NCBI GenBank assembly: GCA_942493325.1
Contig: OW818689.1
Span: forward strand, 1,612,001-1,676,000
Source: JAAFHB01 sp942493325
Lineage (GTDB): Bacteria; Bacteroidota; Bacteroidia; Bacteroidales; Prolixibacteraceae
Length of the DNA stretch: 64,000 nucleotides
Direction: 5' to 3'
Within the stretch, counting starts at the first letter, position 1; every line of letters begins with the position of its first letter. Positions 1 to 6,857 of the stretch are shown here, in pieces. The translations under genes and the position numbers were made by a program. Under the pieces are notes generated by a model. It was given only the letters and a program-made list of their open reading frames with translations. It was not told the DNA's origin and made no database searches.

Positions 1-1
1 C

Positions 2-100
2 AATGGTGTTGTATCTGAGATACTTTATCTAACTCAGAGTGACATTGACTATAATGCCAAAGCATGGAGAGGCGCGGGCCCTTCTTGTTTACAGGCTTAA
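2..100 (+). CDS. 3' end of a truncated gene, probably tail fibre
   Basis: An open frame enters from the left edge and stops at TAA 98-100, giving 32 residues ending in AWRGAGPSCLQA. It sits 11 bp before the FN3 protein and in the same direction as the tail genes that leave the right edge. I infer it is the C-terminus of a tail-fibre or receptor-binding protein, possibly the gene starting at 61964 if the genome is circular. The fragment itself carries no recognisable motif. Confidence 0.6.
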   Translation, partial: NGVVSEILYLTQSDIDYNAKAWRGAGPSCLQA

Positions 101-111
101 AATAATGAATA

Positions 112-810
112 ATGGCAAATACAGGTTACAAGGCTTTTTCTTTAGTTGAATCTTATTATGTGGGTGATGGTGTTGCTACGGGATTTTACAAAAACAATGT
201 CGTAGGCGACCCCGATTACGTGGCTCCAATTTATGATATCGTAACTTGCCCGTTAGCTGACACTACGCCACCATCAACGCCATCATCCCCTGTATACATA
301 GGAGGATCTACATCGAGCATTACCCTTGCTTGGACAGCTTCAACAGACAATGCTGCAGTTGCCGGATACTCCATTGCGGTTACAGGAGTGGGAACCTTTA
401 CTACTGCGGGTACAGATATCACAATAGATGGATTAAGTGCAGGAACCGTGTATGATTTTAACATTTACGCGTATGACACCTCTAACAATTTTTCGGCAGC
501 TTTGAATGTACAGTTCGGTACGTTGGAGGATGTTAACACTTTGATAGAGTTCCAAAGCTCATACATTACGGTAAATGCCTATTCGCATTCAGAACAATGT
601 GAGGTTTTGTCGAATTACACTGAGTTGAATTTCTTGTCGGACGTTGGATGGGTTTCGGTTTACCCGTCAGGTAATTCAGGCAATCTGACATTGGATTTAT
701 ACATACAGGCTAATGATGGATACAACGCATCAACAAGATATGCGACTGTAATGGCCTATAATTACTCAACATACCTTGGTAGCATAATCATAGAACAAGG
801 ATATTATTAA
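112..810 (+). CDS. FN3 and BACON-like virion surface protein
   Basis: 232 aa. After about 50 residues of unassigned sequence comes a fibronectin type III fold (about residues 52-137; DTTPPSTPSSP start, ITLAWTAS and GYSIAV strands, L-S-A-G-T-V-Y-D-F-N-I turn). A C-terminal beta domain follows (about 140-232; GWVSVYPSGNSGN, ANDGY, ending in SIIIEQ) that resembles BACON or related Bacteroidetes Ig-like modules. Such domains decorate phage tails and bind surface glycans. No signal peptide is present, so assembly into the virion is more likely than host export. It lies at the end of the tail module. The carbohydrate-binding role is inferred from domain type. Confidence 0.65.
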   Translation: MANTGYKAFSLVESYYVGDGVATGFYKNNVVGDPDYVAPIYDIVTCPLADTTPPSTPSSPVYIGGSTSSITLAWTASTDNAAVAGYSIAVTGVGTFTTAGTDITIDGLSAGTVYDFNIYAYDTSNNFSAALNVQFGTLEDVNTLIEFQSSYITVNAYSHSEQCEVLSNYTELNFLSDVGWVSVYPSGNSGNLTLDLYIQANDGYNASTRYATVMAYNYSTYLGSIIIEQGYY

Positions 811-828
811 TCATTTAATTATTTAATC

Positions 829-1128
829 ATGGACAATCAAGTTTCAAATCAAGTTATCAAAACCACGTTATCGGGAACGATTGAAGGTAAGGCAGTGACC
901 ATCAGCTACGAAAACAAAGCGGGTGAACTTCCGGCCAATGTTTCGGCTGTATGTACCATCCCAAATTCTGAAAATCCAATGCAGAGTACCAACATTAACG
1001 TGTCGGTGAGCATTATGGGAAACAAAACGATCAGTGTTGAAGGGGTAGTGGTTACAGGTGATATGAGCCTTTTACTTAAGGGAATTGAGAATTCTATACA
1101 GGCGATATTGGTAACGCCAACCGCTTAA
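829..1128 (+). CDS. Small predicted virion-associated protein
   Basis: 99 aa, starting 18 bp after the FN3 protein in an AT-rich gap. The composition is beta-rich with alternating hydrophobics (VTISYENKAG, INVSVSIMGNKTISV) and no membrane segment or catalytic motif. Position directly behind the FN3/BACON protein suggests a structural or decoration role. I do not recognise the family. Confidence 0.6.
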   Translation: MDNQVSNQVIKTTLSGTIEGKAVTISYENKAGELPANVSAVCTIPNSENPMQSTNINVSVSIMGNKTISVEGVVVTGDMSLLLKGIENSIQAILVTPTA

Positions 1129-1168
1129 CATTCACAGATAATTTATTCAAATTTAAAACCACTATTGT

Positions 1169-1504
1169 ATGAAAATTTCACTGAACATTGAACAACGTTT
1201 GAGCATCGCACAGTTCCTACCCAAAGAAGGAAACTTGTCGGAACAACTAATTGGCAAAAGCATTCTTGACAAATCATTTGTATCTAAGGATGATATGAAA
1301 ACGTTGCAATATCACCCCCTGTACCAGGGAAAGATCGATCCGGAAACAGATTTTGAAAAAGAAATTGATTTTACGAACGAAGAGTTTGAGCTATTGTATT
1401 CTGACTTTTTGCAAAAGGACAAAGACCGGAAAATTACCGCCATCAATGTTGATCTGGCACTTAAAATCAGGGAAGCAAAAAATCAGAAATCAGAACGGAC
1501 CTGA
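1169..1504 (+). CDS. Hypothetical protein, last gene of the tail operon
   Basis: 111 aa, charged, predicted mostly helical, soluble. No catalytic motif is visible. It is followed within 30 bp by a strong rho-independent terminator, so it closes the tail-fibre transcription unit. In tail operons this position often holds a small assembly factor or chaperone, but nothing in the sequence proves that here. Confidence 0.55.
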   Translation: MKISLNIEQRLSIAQFLPKEGNLSEQLIGKSILDKSFVSKDDMKTLQYHPLYQGKIDPETDFEKEIDFTNEEFELLYSDFLQKDKDRKITAINVDLALKIREAKNQKSERT

Positions 1505-1528
1505 CCCGGTCCAAAACAGCTATTGACA

Positions 1529-1555
1529 AAGCCCGGCCACAGTGCCGGGCTTTTT
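1529..1555 (+). terminator. Rho-independent terminator of the tail operon
   Basis: GC-rich stem AAGCCCGGC/GCCGGGCTT with loop CACAGT, followed by a run of T. The T-run overlaps the first box of the next promoter (TGTCCTTT begins at 1555), so one unit ends where the next begins. Confidence 0.85.
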
Positions 1556-1590
1556 GTCCTTTAAAAGGAACCGGCTAAGATCTACGTTTG
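1555..1590 (+). promoter_or_regulatory. Phage late promoter, TGTCCTTT-N20-TACGTTTG
   Basis: TGTCCTTT at 1555-1562, 20-bp spacer, TACGTTTG at 1583-1590, which is a perfect Bacteroidetes -7 box. It drives the lysis cassette. The -7 box covers a TTG that would extend the next frame, so the ATG at 1609 is the likely start. Confidence 0.75.
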
Positions 1591-1608
1591 ATAAAAATAG
1601 CCGAAGTA

Positions 1609-1947
1609 ATGAAAGAGACACTTATTCTAATTCTTACCCCCATAGCAGCTTCATTTGCCACATGGCTGTTTGCCATGAGAAAATTGTCCGCAGAAGCAAA
1701 CGGGAAAGAACTGGACAACACCGCAAGGATTGTCAGGATGTGGCAGGAACTAAGCGAAGGGATGGAGAAACGGTTTAGCGAGGAAATTGAACAACTCCGG
1801 AAAGAGAATTCCGAGCTGGAACAGCAGGTAAAAAATGTTGTCCAGGAAAATGAATCGCTGCGAAGGAAAATGCGGTCTCTGGAAGATGAAAACCGGAAAT
1901 TAATAAGTCAGTTAAAAATTTTCAACAAACAAAATCCTTCAAAATGA
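1609..1947 (+). CDS. Membrane-anchored coiled-coil protein of the lysis cassette
   Basis: 112 aa from ATG 1609. An upstream TTG at 1588 lies inside the promoter -7 box and is rejected. One N-terminal membrane segment (LILILTPIAASFATWLFAM) is followed by a long heptad coiled coil from about residue 40 to 105, rich in E, K, Q and L (RKENSELEQQVKNVVQENES). This layout fits an i-spanin-like or accessory holin protein. It overlaps the M15 endolysin start by 4 bp (ATGA), so translation is coupled. Lysis role inferred from context. Confidence 0.65.
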   Translation: MKETLILILTPIAASFATWLFAMRKLSAEANGKELDNTARIVRMWQELSEGMEKRFSEEIEQLRKENSELEQQVKNVVQENESLRRKMRSLEDENRKLISQLKIFNKQNPSK

Positions 1948-2303
1948 GCAAAATTGAACAACAGTCGGCTTTCCTCAAAGATGCCGCCAGGCTGATCCTT
2001 GAGGCCGAAAAATTCGGACTTACTGTAACCGGGGGCGAGTTATTCCGGACCCAGGAACAACAGGATCTTCATTACAAAGCGGGAAGATCGAAATTGCGGT
2101 ACAGCACCCATCAGGACCGCATGGCGATTGACCTGAATTTTTTCAAAATGTCAGGCAAGGGCGTGCTTGAATTAACGTATAACAAAGCCGATATCCAACC
2201 CCTTGGTGACTGGTGGGAGAAGCTGACTCCGCTGAATAAATGGGGTGGTAACTGGAGCGGCTTTATCGATACGCCGCATTTTCAACGCAATGAGCTGCAA
2301 TGA
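1944..2303 (+). CDS. Peptidoglycan endopeptidase, M15 family (endolysin)
   Basis: 119 aa, the usual length of a compact phage L-Ala-D-Glu or D-Ala-D-Ala type M15 peptidase. Visible zinc-site elements are HQDRMAIDLNFF (His and Asp ligands separated by six residues) near residue 55 and DTPHFQR (third ligand His) near the C-terminus, preceded by the WGGNWSGF core. It would cleave peptide stems of peptidoglycan during lysis. No signal peptide, so it needs a holin. It overlaps its neighbours on both sides by 4 bp, making one lysis operon with the anchored coiled-coil protein and the basic-tail membrane protein. Confidence 0.85.
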   Translation: MSKIEQQSAFLKDAARLILEAEKFGLTVTGGELFRTQEQQDLHYKAGRSKLRYSTHQDRMAIDLNFFKMSGKGVLELTYNKADIQPLGDWWEKLTPLNKWGGNWSGFIDTPHFQRNELQ

Positions 2304-2590
2304 AAAATACCTGGAAATACATCTCAGCATTGCTTTCCGGCATAATTGCAGGATTGCTGATATTCCTTAAGTTGAAGGACCCGGATCAGGTGATCAATGA
2401 CAATACCCGGATTGCAAAGATGAAACAACGCGGGCAGGGGAACGGTGCATCTGTTTCGGTTGATCCGAATCAGTTCCCTCCTGAATCCAAAAATGTTAAA
2501 ACAAGGGAGGACAAGCGGGAAGATCGTAAGTTAAGCCGGATGGTGAAAAAGCGCGAAAGACGCGAACGAAAACAAGCTTCGTCCCCATAG
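2300..2590 (+). CDS. Small membrane protein with basic tail, lysis cassette
   Basis: 96 aa. A single N-terminal membrane segment (YISALLSGIIAGLLIFLKL) precedes a soluble tail that ends in a strongly basic stretch (EDKREDRKLSRMVKKRER). Overlap with the endolysin stop (ATGA) shows coupling. It could be a spanin partner or holin. The basic tail could bind lipid or nucleic acid. I do not recognise the family. Confidence 0.6.
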   Translation: MKNTWKYISALLSGIIAGLLIFLKLKDPDQVINDNTRIAKMKQRGQGNGASVSVDPNQFPPESKNVKTREDKREDRKLSRMVKKRERRERKQASSP

Positions 2591-2594
2591 TAAA

Positions 2595-2630
2595 TGTCCT
2601 TTACCATCGAAGACTAATTGGTGAGATTTG
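2595..2630 (+). promoter_or_regulatory. Phage late promoter, TGTCCTTT-N20-GAGATTTG
   Basis: TGTCCTTT at 2595-2602, 20-bp spacer, GAGATTTG at 2623-2630 (nAnnTTTG, one mismatch from the consensus). Start codon of the next gene is 34 bp downstream. Confidence 0.6.
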
Positions 2631-2664
2631 ATCAGACAATATTATTAACTCTTAAATTTCTGGT

Positions 2665-3039
2665 ATGAAAAAGACAATGATGCTTATTTTTTTGATCGGG
2701 TTGTTCGCTATAAACTGGAGCACTCCGCCCGATCCTGTTAATCAAAGTTCCCAAACCCTGTTTGTGAACATGAGTGACCAGGTACAGGCAGACATTATTT
2801 ATGCCGCTGACGAAACAGAGCTGCAAGCACCTGATTCTACGGCAAAAATAAAATGGGTAGATGACAATTTGTGGCAAACATTGTCAGGTATTGTTTTGTT
2901 AGTTTATGAATTTCTGGCCCTGAAATTACCCACATCGAAAAGTATATCTATCCTGGGAAACCTGTATAAATTGCTGACATGGTTTATTCCGGACAGATCG
3001 AACAAGGGAGGTCAGTTCTCGATTCGCGATAAATTGTAG
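2665..3039 (+). CDS. Exported membrane protein, candidate holin
   Basis: 124 aa. An N-terminal signal or membrane segment (MMLIFLIGLFAINWS) is followed by a roughly 60-residue polar region and a second hydrophobic stretch (TLSGIVLLVYEFLALKL), then a short basic C-terminus. It stands alone between a late promoter and a strong terminator. Two membrane segments beside the endolysin make a holin or antiholin plausible; this is inference. Confidence 0.6.
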   Translation: MKKTMMLIFLIGLFAINWSTPPDPVNQSSQTLFVNMSDQVQADIIYAADETELQAPDSTAKIKWVDDNLWQTLSGIVLLVYEFLALKLPTSKSISILGNLYKLLTWFIPDRSNKGGQFSIRDKL

Positions 3040-3078
3040 GTTTTTTGTTTGTCTGGTTAGTAAAAAGTTAGATTGTGA

Positions 3079-3113
3079 AAATCCCCGGCATAGTGATAAT
3101 ATGCCGGGGATTT
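3079..3113. terminator. Strong bidirectional hairpin between lysis genes and integrase
   Basis: Stem AAATCCCCGGCATA/TATGCCGGGGATTT, 14 bp with loop GTGATAA, with A-rich and T-rich flanks. It separates the convergent plus-strand lysis unit and minus-strand integrase and can stop transcription from both sides. Confidence 0.85.
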
Positions 3114-3141
3114 CTTGTTGAATAGAAATTCAAATGTGACT

Positions 3142-4458
3142 TCAATTCAGGAAAATTCCTTCAAGCCAGTCGACCTTGGCTTTTTTAGGTTTGCCCATCC
3201 CTGCAGGAGTTGGGAATTTAGTTAATACATGATGTGATCTTTCTCCAAAATGTCGCCGGATATAATGATAGGTTGATTCAATGTCCGTATGTCCGAGCTG
3301 ATTCATAACCTCTACAATGCTTGCACCGCTCTCGAGTAATTTACCGGCTCCCGTGTGTTTAAAGCTATACCATTTGTATTGGCTATTCATTCCCATACGA
3401 TCGCGATAGGTGTTAAACCTGTTACGCAGAGTATTGAATCCAATTCTTTCAAATCCGGGACGTCCTTTGGTACTTATCACAAGCATTTCTTTATTCAAGC
3501 GATGAATACCATACTCAATAAGCAAGTCGTAAAGTTGTTGCGGTATATCAATTGTTCTTTCGACTCTCTTTTTGGCAATATCCTTTGGAATAAAAATAGT
3601 GCGTTTAGTAAAATTGATCTGCTTCACTTTGAGTGAAAGCAGTTCGTCTCCGGGTCTGACAAAACAAAAGTACTGCAGCATGGCCGCAAGGTATAACTGC
3701 GGATCACTTTCCCGAATGCAGGTAAGTAATACCTCCAGATCATCATCGAGAAAAGGTACAGCCGCAAAATCTTCCTGCGTTGTGGGAATAGCGATTTTTG
3801 GTAATGGTGATACAGCGATAATTTTACGATCAATCAAGAAATCGAAAAATCCCTTCATATTAACCCGATATTTCTCGATCGTAGGTCCAGATAATTTACG
3901 GTCGACAATTAGGTGATCGAAAAACCGTGACATTATTTTCTGGTTGATAGTTGAGATATCGTTATCAATGAGTTTACTTTTCTCAAGCCAAGCCATGAAC
4001 TCACGGATCTTCCCTCGATAGGATTCAAAGGTTTTTTTCGCCTTGGTATTTTTTATTATTGTAATGTATTCGGAGGCGTGAAAACGGATATTTTTACTCG
4101 ATTCTCGTTTTCTTCCATATACTTGTGCTGCGGTATGATATTCGAGTTCGTCAACATAGGCTACTTTTTCATCATCATCAGTTGGCACCCATCCATTTTC
4201 AAGTTTTTCTGTGAGATTTTTTATTAAGCCTTCTCCGTATTCGATCCGGGCATTTTTGGTTTTAAGCTCTGCGAAACCTTCATAGTATCTTTTCCGAACC
4301 ATCTCTCCGGTGGCGGCATCACGGTATGCAAATTCAACAAACCACAATTTTCTTAAATCACCTCCGGCATCGACCAGACGTGGGAGTCTGTAAAGTTTTT
4401 GTTTTCTCATAATAACTGATTTTGTATATGTTACTTGGTTTAAGCTCCACTTAGACAA
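3142..4458 (-). CDS. int: Tyrosine recombinase (phage integrase)
   Basis: 438 aa. The N-terminal arm-binding region (1-120) and SAM-like core-binding domain (about 125-215) precede the catalytic domain. Visible active-site residues are Arg in FVRPGDE (about 268), the SFKHT box at about 365-369, where canonical HxLRH has Lys instead of Arg as is common in Bacteroidetes elements, LGH (about 390) and the nucleophile in ESTYHYIR (Tyr 397 or 399). It performs site-specific integration and excision. Its start abuts a run of short repeats and a tmRNA-like core that I read as attP. A shorter start at Met17 (position 4410) is possible. Confidence 0.92.
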   Translation of the reverse strand: MSKWSLNQVTYTKSVIMRKQKLYRLPRLVDAGGDLRKLWFVEFAYRDAATGEMVRKRYYEGFAELKTKNARIEYGEGLIKNLTEKLENGWVPTDDDEKVAYVDELEYHTAAQVYGRKRESSKNIRFHASEYITIIKNTKAKKTFESYRGKIREFMAWLEKSKLIDNDISTINQKIMSRFFDHLIVDRKLSGPTIEKYRVNMKGFFDFLIDRKIIAVSPLPKIAIPTTQEDFAAVPFLDDDLEVLLTCIRESDPQLYLAAMLQYFCFVRPGDELLSLKVKQINFTKRTIFIPKDIAKKRVERTIDIPQQLYDLLIEYGIHRLNKEMLVISTKGRPGFERIGFNTLRNRFNTYRDRMGMNSQYKWYSFKHTGAGKLLESGASIVEVMNQLGHTDIESTYHYIRRHFGERSHHVLTKFPTPAGMGKPKKAKVDWLEGIFLN

Positions 4459-4459
4459 A

Positions 4460-4600
4460 ACATATACACTTTTGCAAAAACAATATACACAAACACCCTT
4501 GCAACATATTCAAAATCAGTTAATTAAAAAACCGTGTGGAGCTGCGGGGAACCTCTTACACCTTGTATCTATCTATGAAACACATCTTTACACTTTGTCT
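4460..4600. other. Candidate attP with integrase arm sites
   Basis: Directly upstream of int. Bases 4536-4550 read GTGGAGCTGCGGGGA. The reverse complement TCCCCGCAGCTCCAC matches the form of a tRNA or tmRNA 3' end (tmRNA ends CAGCUCCACCA). On both sides are variants of ACACYTTTGY: 4464-4476, 4493-4503, 4556-4567 and 4588-4599, which fit arm-type or core-type integrase sites. Plasmid-free, intact and flanked by phage genes on both sides. The target is inferred, not proven. Confidence 0.5.
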
Positions 4601-4699
4601 TTTATGTCTATGGGGTTAATATTGTATTTTAAAATGTCTGGATTTTAAAAATTAATTTTACAGACAATAACGCCTCTTCCTTCCTTGTTCTCTGCATAT

Positions 4700-4735
4700 T
4701 GTCCTTTAGCCAACTCTGTCAAAAGCATAGTTTTG
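4700..4735 (+). promoter_or_regulatory. Late-type promoter inside the lysogeny block
   Basis: TGTCCTTT at 4700-4707, exactly 20 bp, then TAGTTTTG at 4728-4735, a perfect TAnnTTTG. It points at the small plus-strand gene starting 22 bp downstream and against the direction of the lysogeny genes. Confidence 0.65.
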
Positions 4736-4756
4736 AGCGTATAGAAACCAATTACC

Positions 4757-4933
4757 ATGAAAAGTATCCTATGTTTTTTGATTGGCCATCGCGTGGTCCG
4801 TAAAGCTTGTACTAGGTGCCTTACAAAATTTGGAGTTCCCAAAATGTTAAACATTCCAAGTCCGCCACCTATCAAGGGATCTTTTTCGGGGGTGGTGGTG
4901 GAATATTCTCCATCTTTGGAACCTGACCTCTAA
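4757..4933 (+). CDS. Small zinc-ribbon-like phage protein
   Basis: 58 aa. The N-terminus, MKSILCFLIGHRVVRKACTRC, has the Cys-x3-Gly-His ... Cys-x2-Cys layout of mini phage proteins of the DUF1660 kind, which suggests one bound zinc (C6, H11, C18, C21). A proline-rich tail follows (KMLNIPSPPPIKG). It has a perfect late-type promoter 22 bp upstream, which is the main reason for accepting it over the overlapping minus-strand frame. Its last 62 bases overlap, on the other strand, the end of the 45-aa minus-strand gene. Function unknown. Confidence 0.6.
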   Translation: MKSILCFLIGHRVVRKACTRCLTKFGVPKMLNIPSPPPIKGSFSGVVVEYSPSLEPDL

Positions 4934-5009
4934 GTGATTCAATTAAAGTAGTGGCTATCCCTACAACCTTAGGCGGTTCTGTTGCTTTAGTATTTTCTTT
5001 TTTACACAT
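4872..5009 (-). CDS. Small proline-rich protein paired with the 2TM protein
   Basis: 45 aa, beginning 10 bp after the 2TM gene, so the two are probably co-transcribed. The C-terminus is PKMENIPPPPPKKIP. The opposite-strand gene across the same DNA encodes a near-identical tail (PKMLNIPSPPPIKG), because the region is an imperfect palindrome. No membrane segment or enzyme motif. It may be the partner or regulator of the 2TM protein. Real status is moderately supported by operon spacing and composition. Confidence 0.45.
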   Translation of the reverse strand: MCKKENTKATEPPKVVGIATTLIESLRGQVPKMENIPPPPPKKIP

Positions 5010-5019
5010 TACAATTTAT

Positions 5020-5523
5020 TTAAGAATGATATTGATTAAAATAATTTCTAGTTTCGGAGTCCGCAATTTTACAGAGTGATTTATGTTTTTGAATATCCAA
5101 TTTATTATCAGTCGATTCGATATCTGCTCCATTTTTGCGTAATTGATAAAACTTCAATGTTGCTTTTTGCTCATTCAATCGGTCTGCATCAAGGTCTAAC
5201 CATAATTTTTCAAGATCGTCGAAACGGGAAATGTATTTATTTCGCAATTCAGCAACTTTTTCGAGATCATTATCGGTGTGTATAAGTTGATTTTCTACCA
5301 AGCTTATAAGTTGCACCAATGCAATAATTCCACAGGCAATTACGGGAAATACACCATTTTGCCAAATTGACCAACCGAAAACACCACCTGAAGAGAAGAT
5401 AAGCGTAATTATTTTGAACCACTTCCTTTTCGTTTTTTGTCTTCCAATATAGTGAACCAGATAATTGTCTCCATATTTAGCGTGATGCATTTCAGGCCAA
5501 ATCATATCTCGAATTGTGGTCAT
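5020..5523 (-). CDS. Two-transmembrane protein, SLATT/S-2TM-like
   Basis: 167 aa. About 35 soluble residues with basic KTKRKWFK precede two close membrane segments (IITLIFSSGGVFGWSIW and VFPVIACGIIALVQLISLV), then a helical cytoplasmic tail of about 90 residues. This layout resembles SLATT or SMODS-associated 2TM effectors, which are pore-forming defence proteins. It is expressed on the lysogeny strand between integrase and repressor, the usual place for superinfection-exclusion or abortive genes. The family assignment is by architecture only. Confidence 0.5.
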   Translation of the reverse strand: MTTIRDMIWPEMHHAKYGDNYLVHYIGRQKTKRKWFKIITLIFSSGGVFGWSIWQNGVFPVIACGIIALVQLISLVENQLIHTDNDLEKVAELRNKYISRFDDLEKLWLDLDADRLNEQKATLKFYQLRKNGADIESTDNKLDIQKHKSLCKIADSETRNYFNQYHS

Positions 5524-5606
5524 TATGCCATGATATTATTTTAATTTTTGATAATTCATTTACAATATCGATATCTTAGTTTTCACATCTCCTGGCGGTC
5601 CTTAAT

Positions 5607-5641
5607 TGTCCTTTTGGGTTAATGGCCTGATTGTACCTTTG
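5607..5641 (+). promoter_or_regulatory. Late-type promoter, 19-bp spacer
   Basis: TGTCCTTT at 5607-5614, 19-bp spacer, TACCTTTG at 5634-5641 (perfect -7 box). It leads to a 54-aa gene beginning 31 bp downstream. This is the only site of the set with spacing 19 rather than 20. Confidence 0.6.
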
Positions 5642-5672
5642 ATGCAATTAATTAAACACAAATCATTCAACT

Positions 5673-5837
5673 ATGAAGACAATTAAAAACTTGCTCAAAA
5701 TGTATTCCGACCGCAGAGCCAGAAAACTAAGACTACTGTGTGTAAAATTGGCAATCAAATCAGGATCGGAAAGTGTTACCTGGAAGGCTGCAGATATTGA
5801 GAAATATATCAAGGGAGAATCAGAGCCCAAGCATTGA
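5673..5837 (+). CDS. Small basic protein
   Basis: 54 aa, strongly basic in its first half (KMYSDRRARKLRLLCVKLAI), then VTWKAADIEKYIKGE. No known domain is recognised. It is supported by its own promoter at 5607 and a plausible start. Its last 18 bases overlap the end of the minus-strand gene at 5820. It may act as a small DNA or protein-binding regulator expressed with late genes. Confidence 0.5.
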   Translation: MKTIKNLLKMYSDRRARKLRLLCVKLAIKSGSESVTWKAADIEKYIKGESEPKH

Positions 5838-6026
5838 TTTTACTTCCGCAAAATTTTCCTTAACAATTATTGTTTTGGGCCACAAATCAATATTTCTTGC
5901 AAAATTGAATGTCACCTTCGTTTGGACTGGATTTTTTTCGTCCGTCTCAATAAATGCAACATTCACAATTCCTATAATAATTGGCTGATCATCTATTGTC
6001 GTTAAAATGATAAATTTATTTTTCAT
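5820..6026 (-). CDS. Small conserved-looking protein of the lysogeny block
   Basis: 68 aa from ATG at 6026. The pattern is MxNKFI..T..D..P....V..VAFIE..... ending in VKENFAEVKSML. It resembles the short FlbD-like or 'expected to be regulatory' proteins seen in many Bacteroidetes genomes, in which a beta-hairpin is followed by an I-V-K-E-x-F-x-E-V-K helix. A longer start eight residues upstream would place the start inside a terminator hairpin and is not used. Function unknown. Confidence 0.55.
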   Translation of the reverse strand: MKNKFIILTTIDDQPIIIGIVNVAFIETDEKNPVQTKVTFNFARNIDLWPKTIIVKENFAEVKSMLGL

Positions 6027-6040
6027 ATTATTTGGTTTTA

Positions 6041-6067
6041 ATCCCGTCACACGACGGGATTTTTTTT
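6041..6067 (+). terminator. Terminator downstream of the 5673 gene
   Basis: ATCCCGTC ACAC GACGGGAT hairpin followed by seven T on the plus strand. It ends plus-strand transcription coming from the promoter at 5607 before it reaches the repressor region. Confidence 0.7.
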
Positions 6068-6099
6068 GGTTCTTAATTTTTACAGTCCACCACTGGTAT

Positions 6100-6417
6100 T
6101 CACAACAGCCCTTTCTCTGCTTCTTTTAAATAGCGGTCCATAATTGCCAGAAGCTTCTTTTTATTGGTTACAAAGGCAGAGTTGCACTTATCACGACCAA
6201 GATTTTCAATTACTGACAACCTTTCGCTAAGCATCCGTAAAGATTTAGAAGGGCGCTCTCTAACTTCAAACGCGGCCCAATTAAATACCTGACGAATCAT
6301 CTCCACACTTTCCCACAAATCGAGCTCCTTTGCTTTGGTTGGATTAGTAATTTTCTGAATATCGTCACGAAGTTTGATCGCTACTTTAAGATGGTTTTTG
6401 GGTTTCTCTGTGCACAT
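6100..6417 (-). CDS. Hypothetical helical protein in the repressor operon
   Basis: 105 aa, all-helical and charged, with no membrane segment (LDLWESVEMIRQVFNWAAFEVRE). It follows the repressor gene by 32 bp on the same strand, so it is likely expressed from the prophage. No domain recognised. An immunity or repressor-accessory role is possible from position alone. Confidence 0.55.
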   Translation of the reverse strand: MCTEKPKNHLKVAIKLRDDIQKITNPTKAKELDLWESVEMIRQVFNWAAFEVRERPSKSLRMLSERLSVIENLGRDKCNSAFVTNKKKLLAIMDRYLKEAEKGLL

Positions 6418-6449
6418 TTAGTTTATGTTTATTTAGTTTTTTCGATACA

Positions 6450-6857
6450 CTACCCGCAATTTACTTTGTCTTTTTTGGGGGTACTTCCAAGCAAAAAAGC
6501 AATTGTTTCATTTAGTTTGGTGATATTACTTTGAAGGTCTTTAATGTGCGCATCCTTCGCTTCGCACCCTATGCAATTTTTATAGGATTGTATTGGATAC
6601 TGAGCTTCATATTCAAAACTATTTTCCTCCGCATCATTCAACATTTTACCTTTTCCAGTAAGAAGCCAATTGGCATTAAGGTCAATAAATTTTAAGCATA
6701 GGGTTTGAAGGTACTCTGGTCCTATAGGTCTTTCATTTTTTTTCCATTGTTCGATCCTTTGATTCGCTACTCCCAGAATTTTGGCGACATCACTGTACTT
6801 AAATTTTCGATACTCGATGAATTCAATAACACGTTGATTAATATCTCTTTCGCTCAT
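6450..6857 (-). CDS. Phage CI-like repressor, XRE-type HTH
   Basis: 135 aa. The N-terminal helix-turn-helix spans about residues 17-60 (YSDVAKILGVANQRIEQWKK recognition region), then NANWLLTGKGKML, the sequence typical of Bacteroidetes CI-like repressors. The C-terminal third forms a short coiled coil with a CIGCEAKDAH stretch rather than an S24 peptidase domain, so cleavage by RecA-type induction is not expected. It faces the Cro-like gene across an operator region with repeated 16-bp palindromes. It should keep the lytic genes off and control its own promoter. Confidence 0.85.
   Translation of the reverse strand: MSERDINQRVIEFIEYRKFKYSDVAKILGVANQRIEQWKKNERPIGPEYLQTLCLKFIDLNANWLLTGKGKMLNDAEENSFEYEAQYPIQSYKNCIGCEAKDAHIKDLQSNITKLNETIAFLLGSTPKKDKVNCG

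Noticed and set aside
1412..1424. TGTCCTTT on the minus strand within a gene (also near 44734)
   Set aside because: No -7 box at the fixed spacing and both sites lie inside genes; chance occurrences.
1588..1608. TTG start of the coiled-coil lysis gene
   Set aside because: The TTG is part of the -7 box TACGTTTG, so the ATG at 1609 is preferred.
1542..1778. 78-codon plus frame overlapping the coiled-coil lysis gene
   Set aside because: Begins inside a terminator and has a low-complexity basic composition; the coiled-coil frame is coupled to the endolysin.
4645..4875. 76-codon minus-strand frame
   Set aside because: It overlaps the plus-strand zinc-ribbon-like gene, which has a perfect promoter and a recognisable Cys/His layout. 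The minus frame has no such support.
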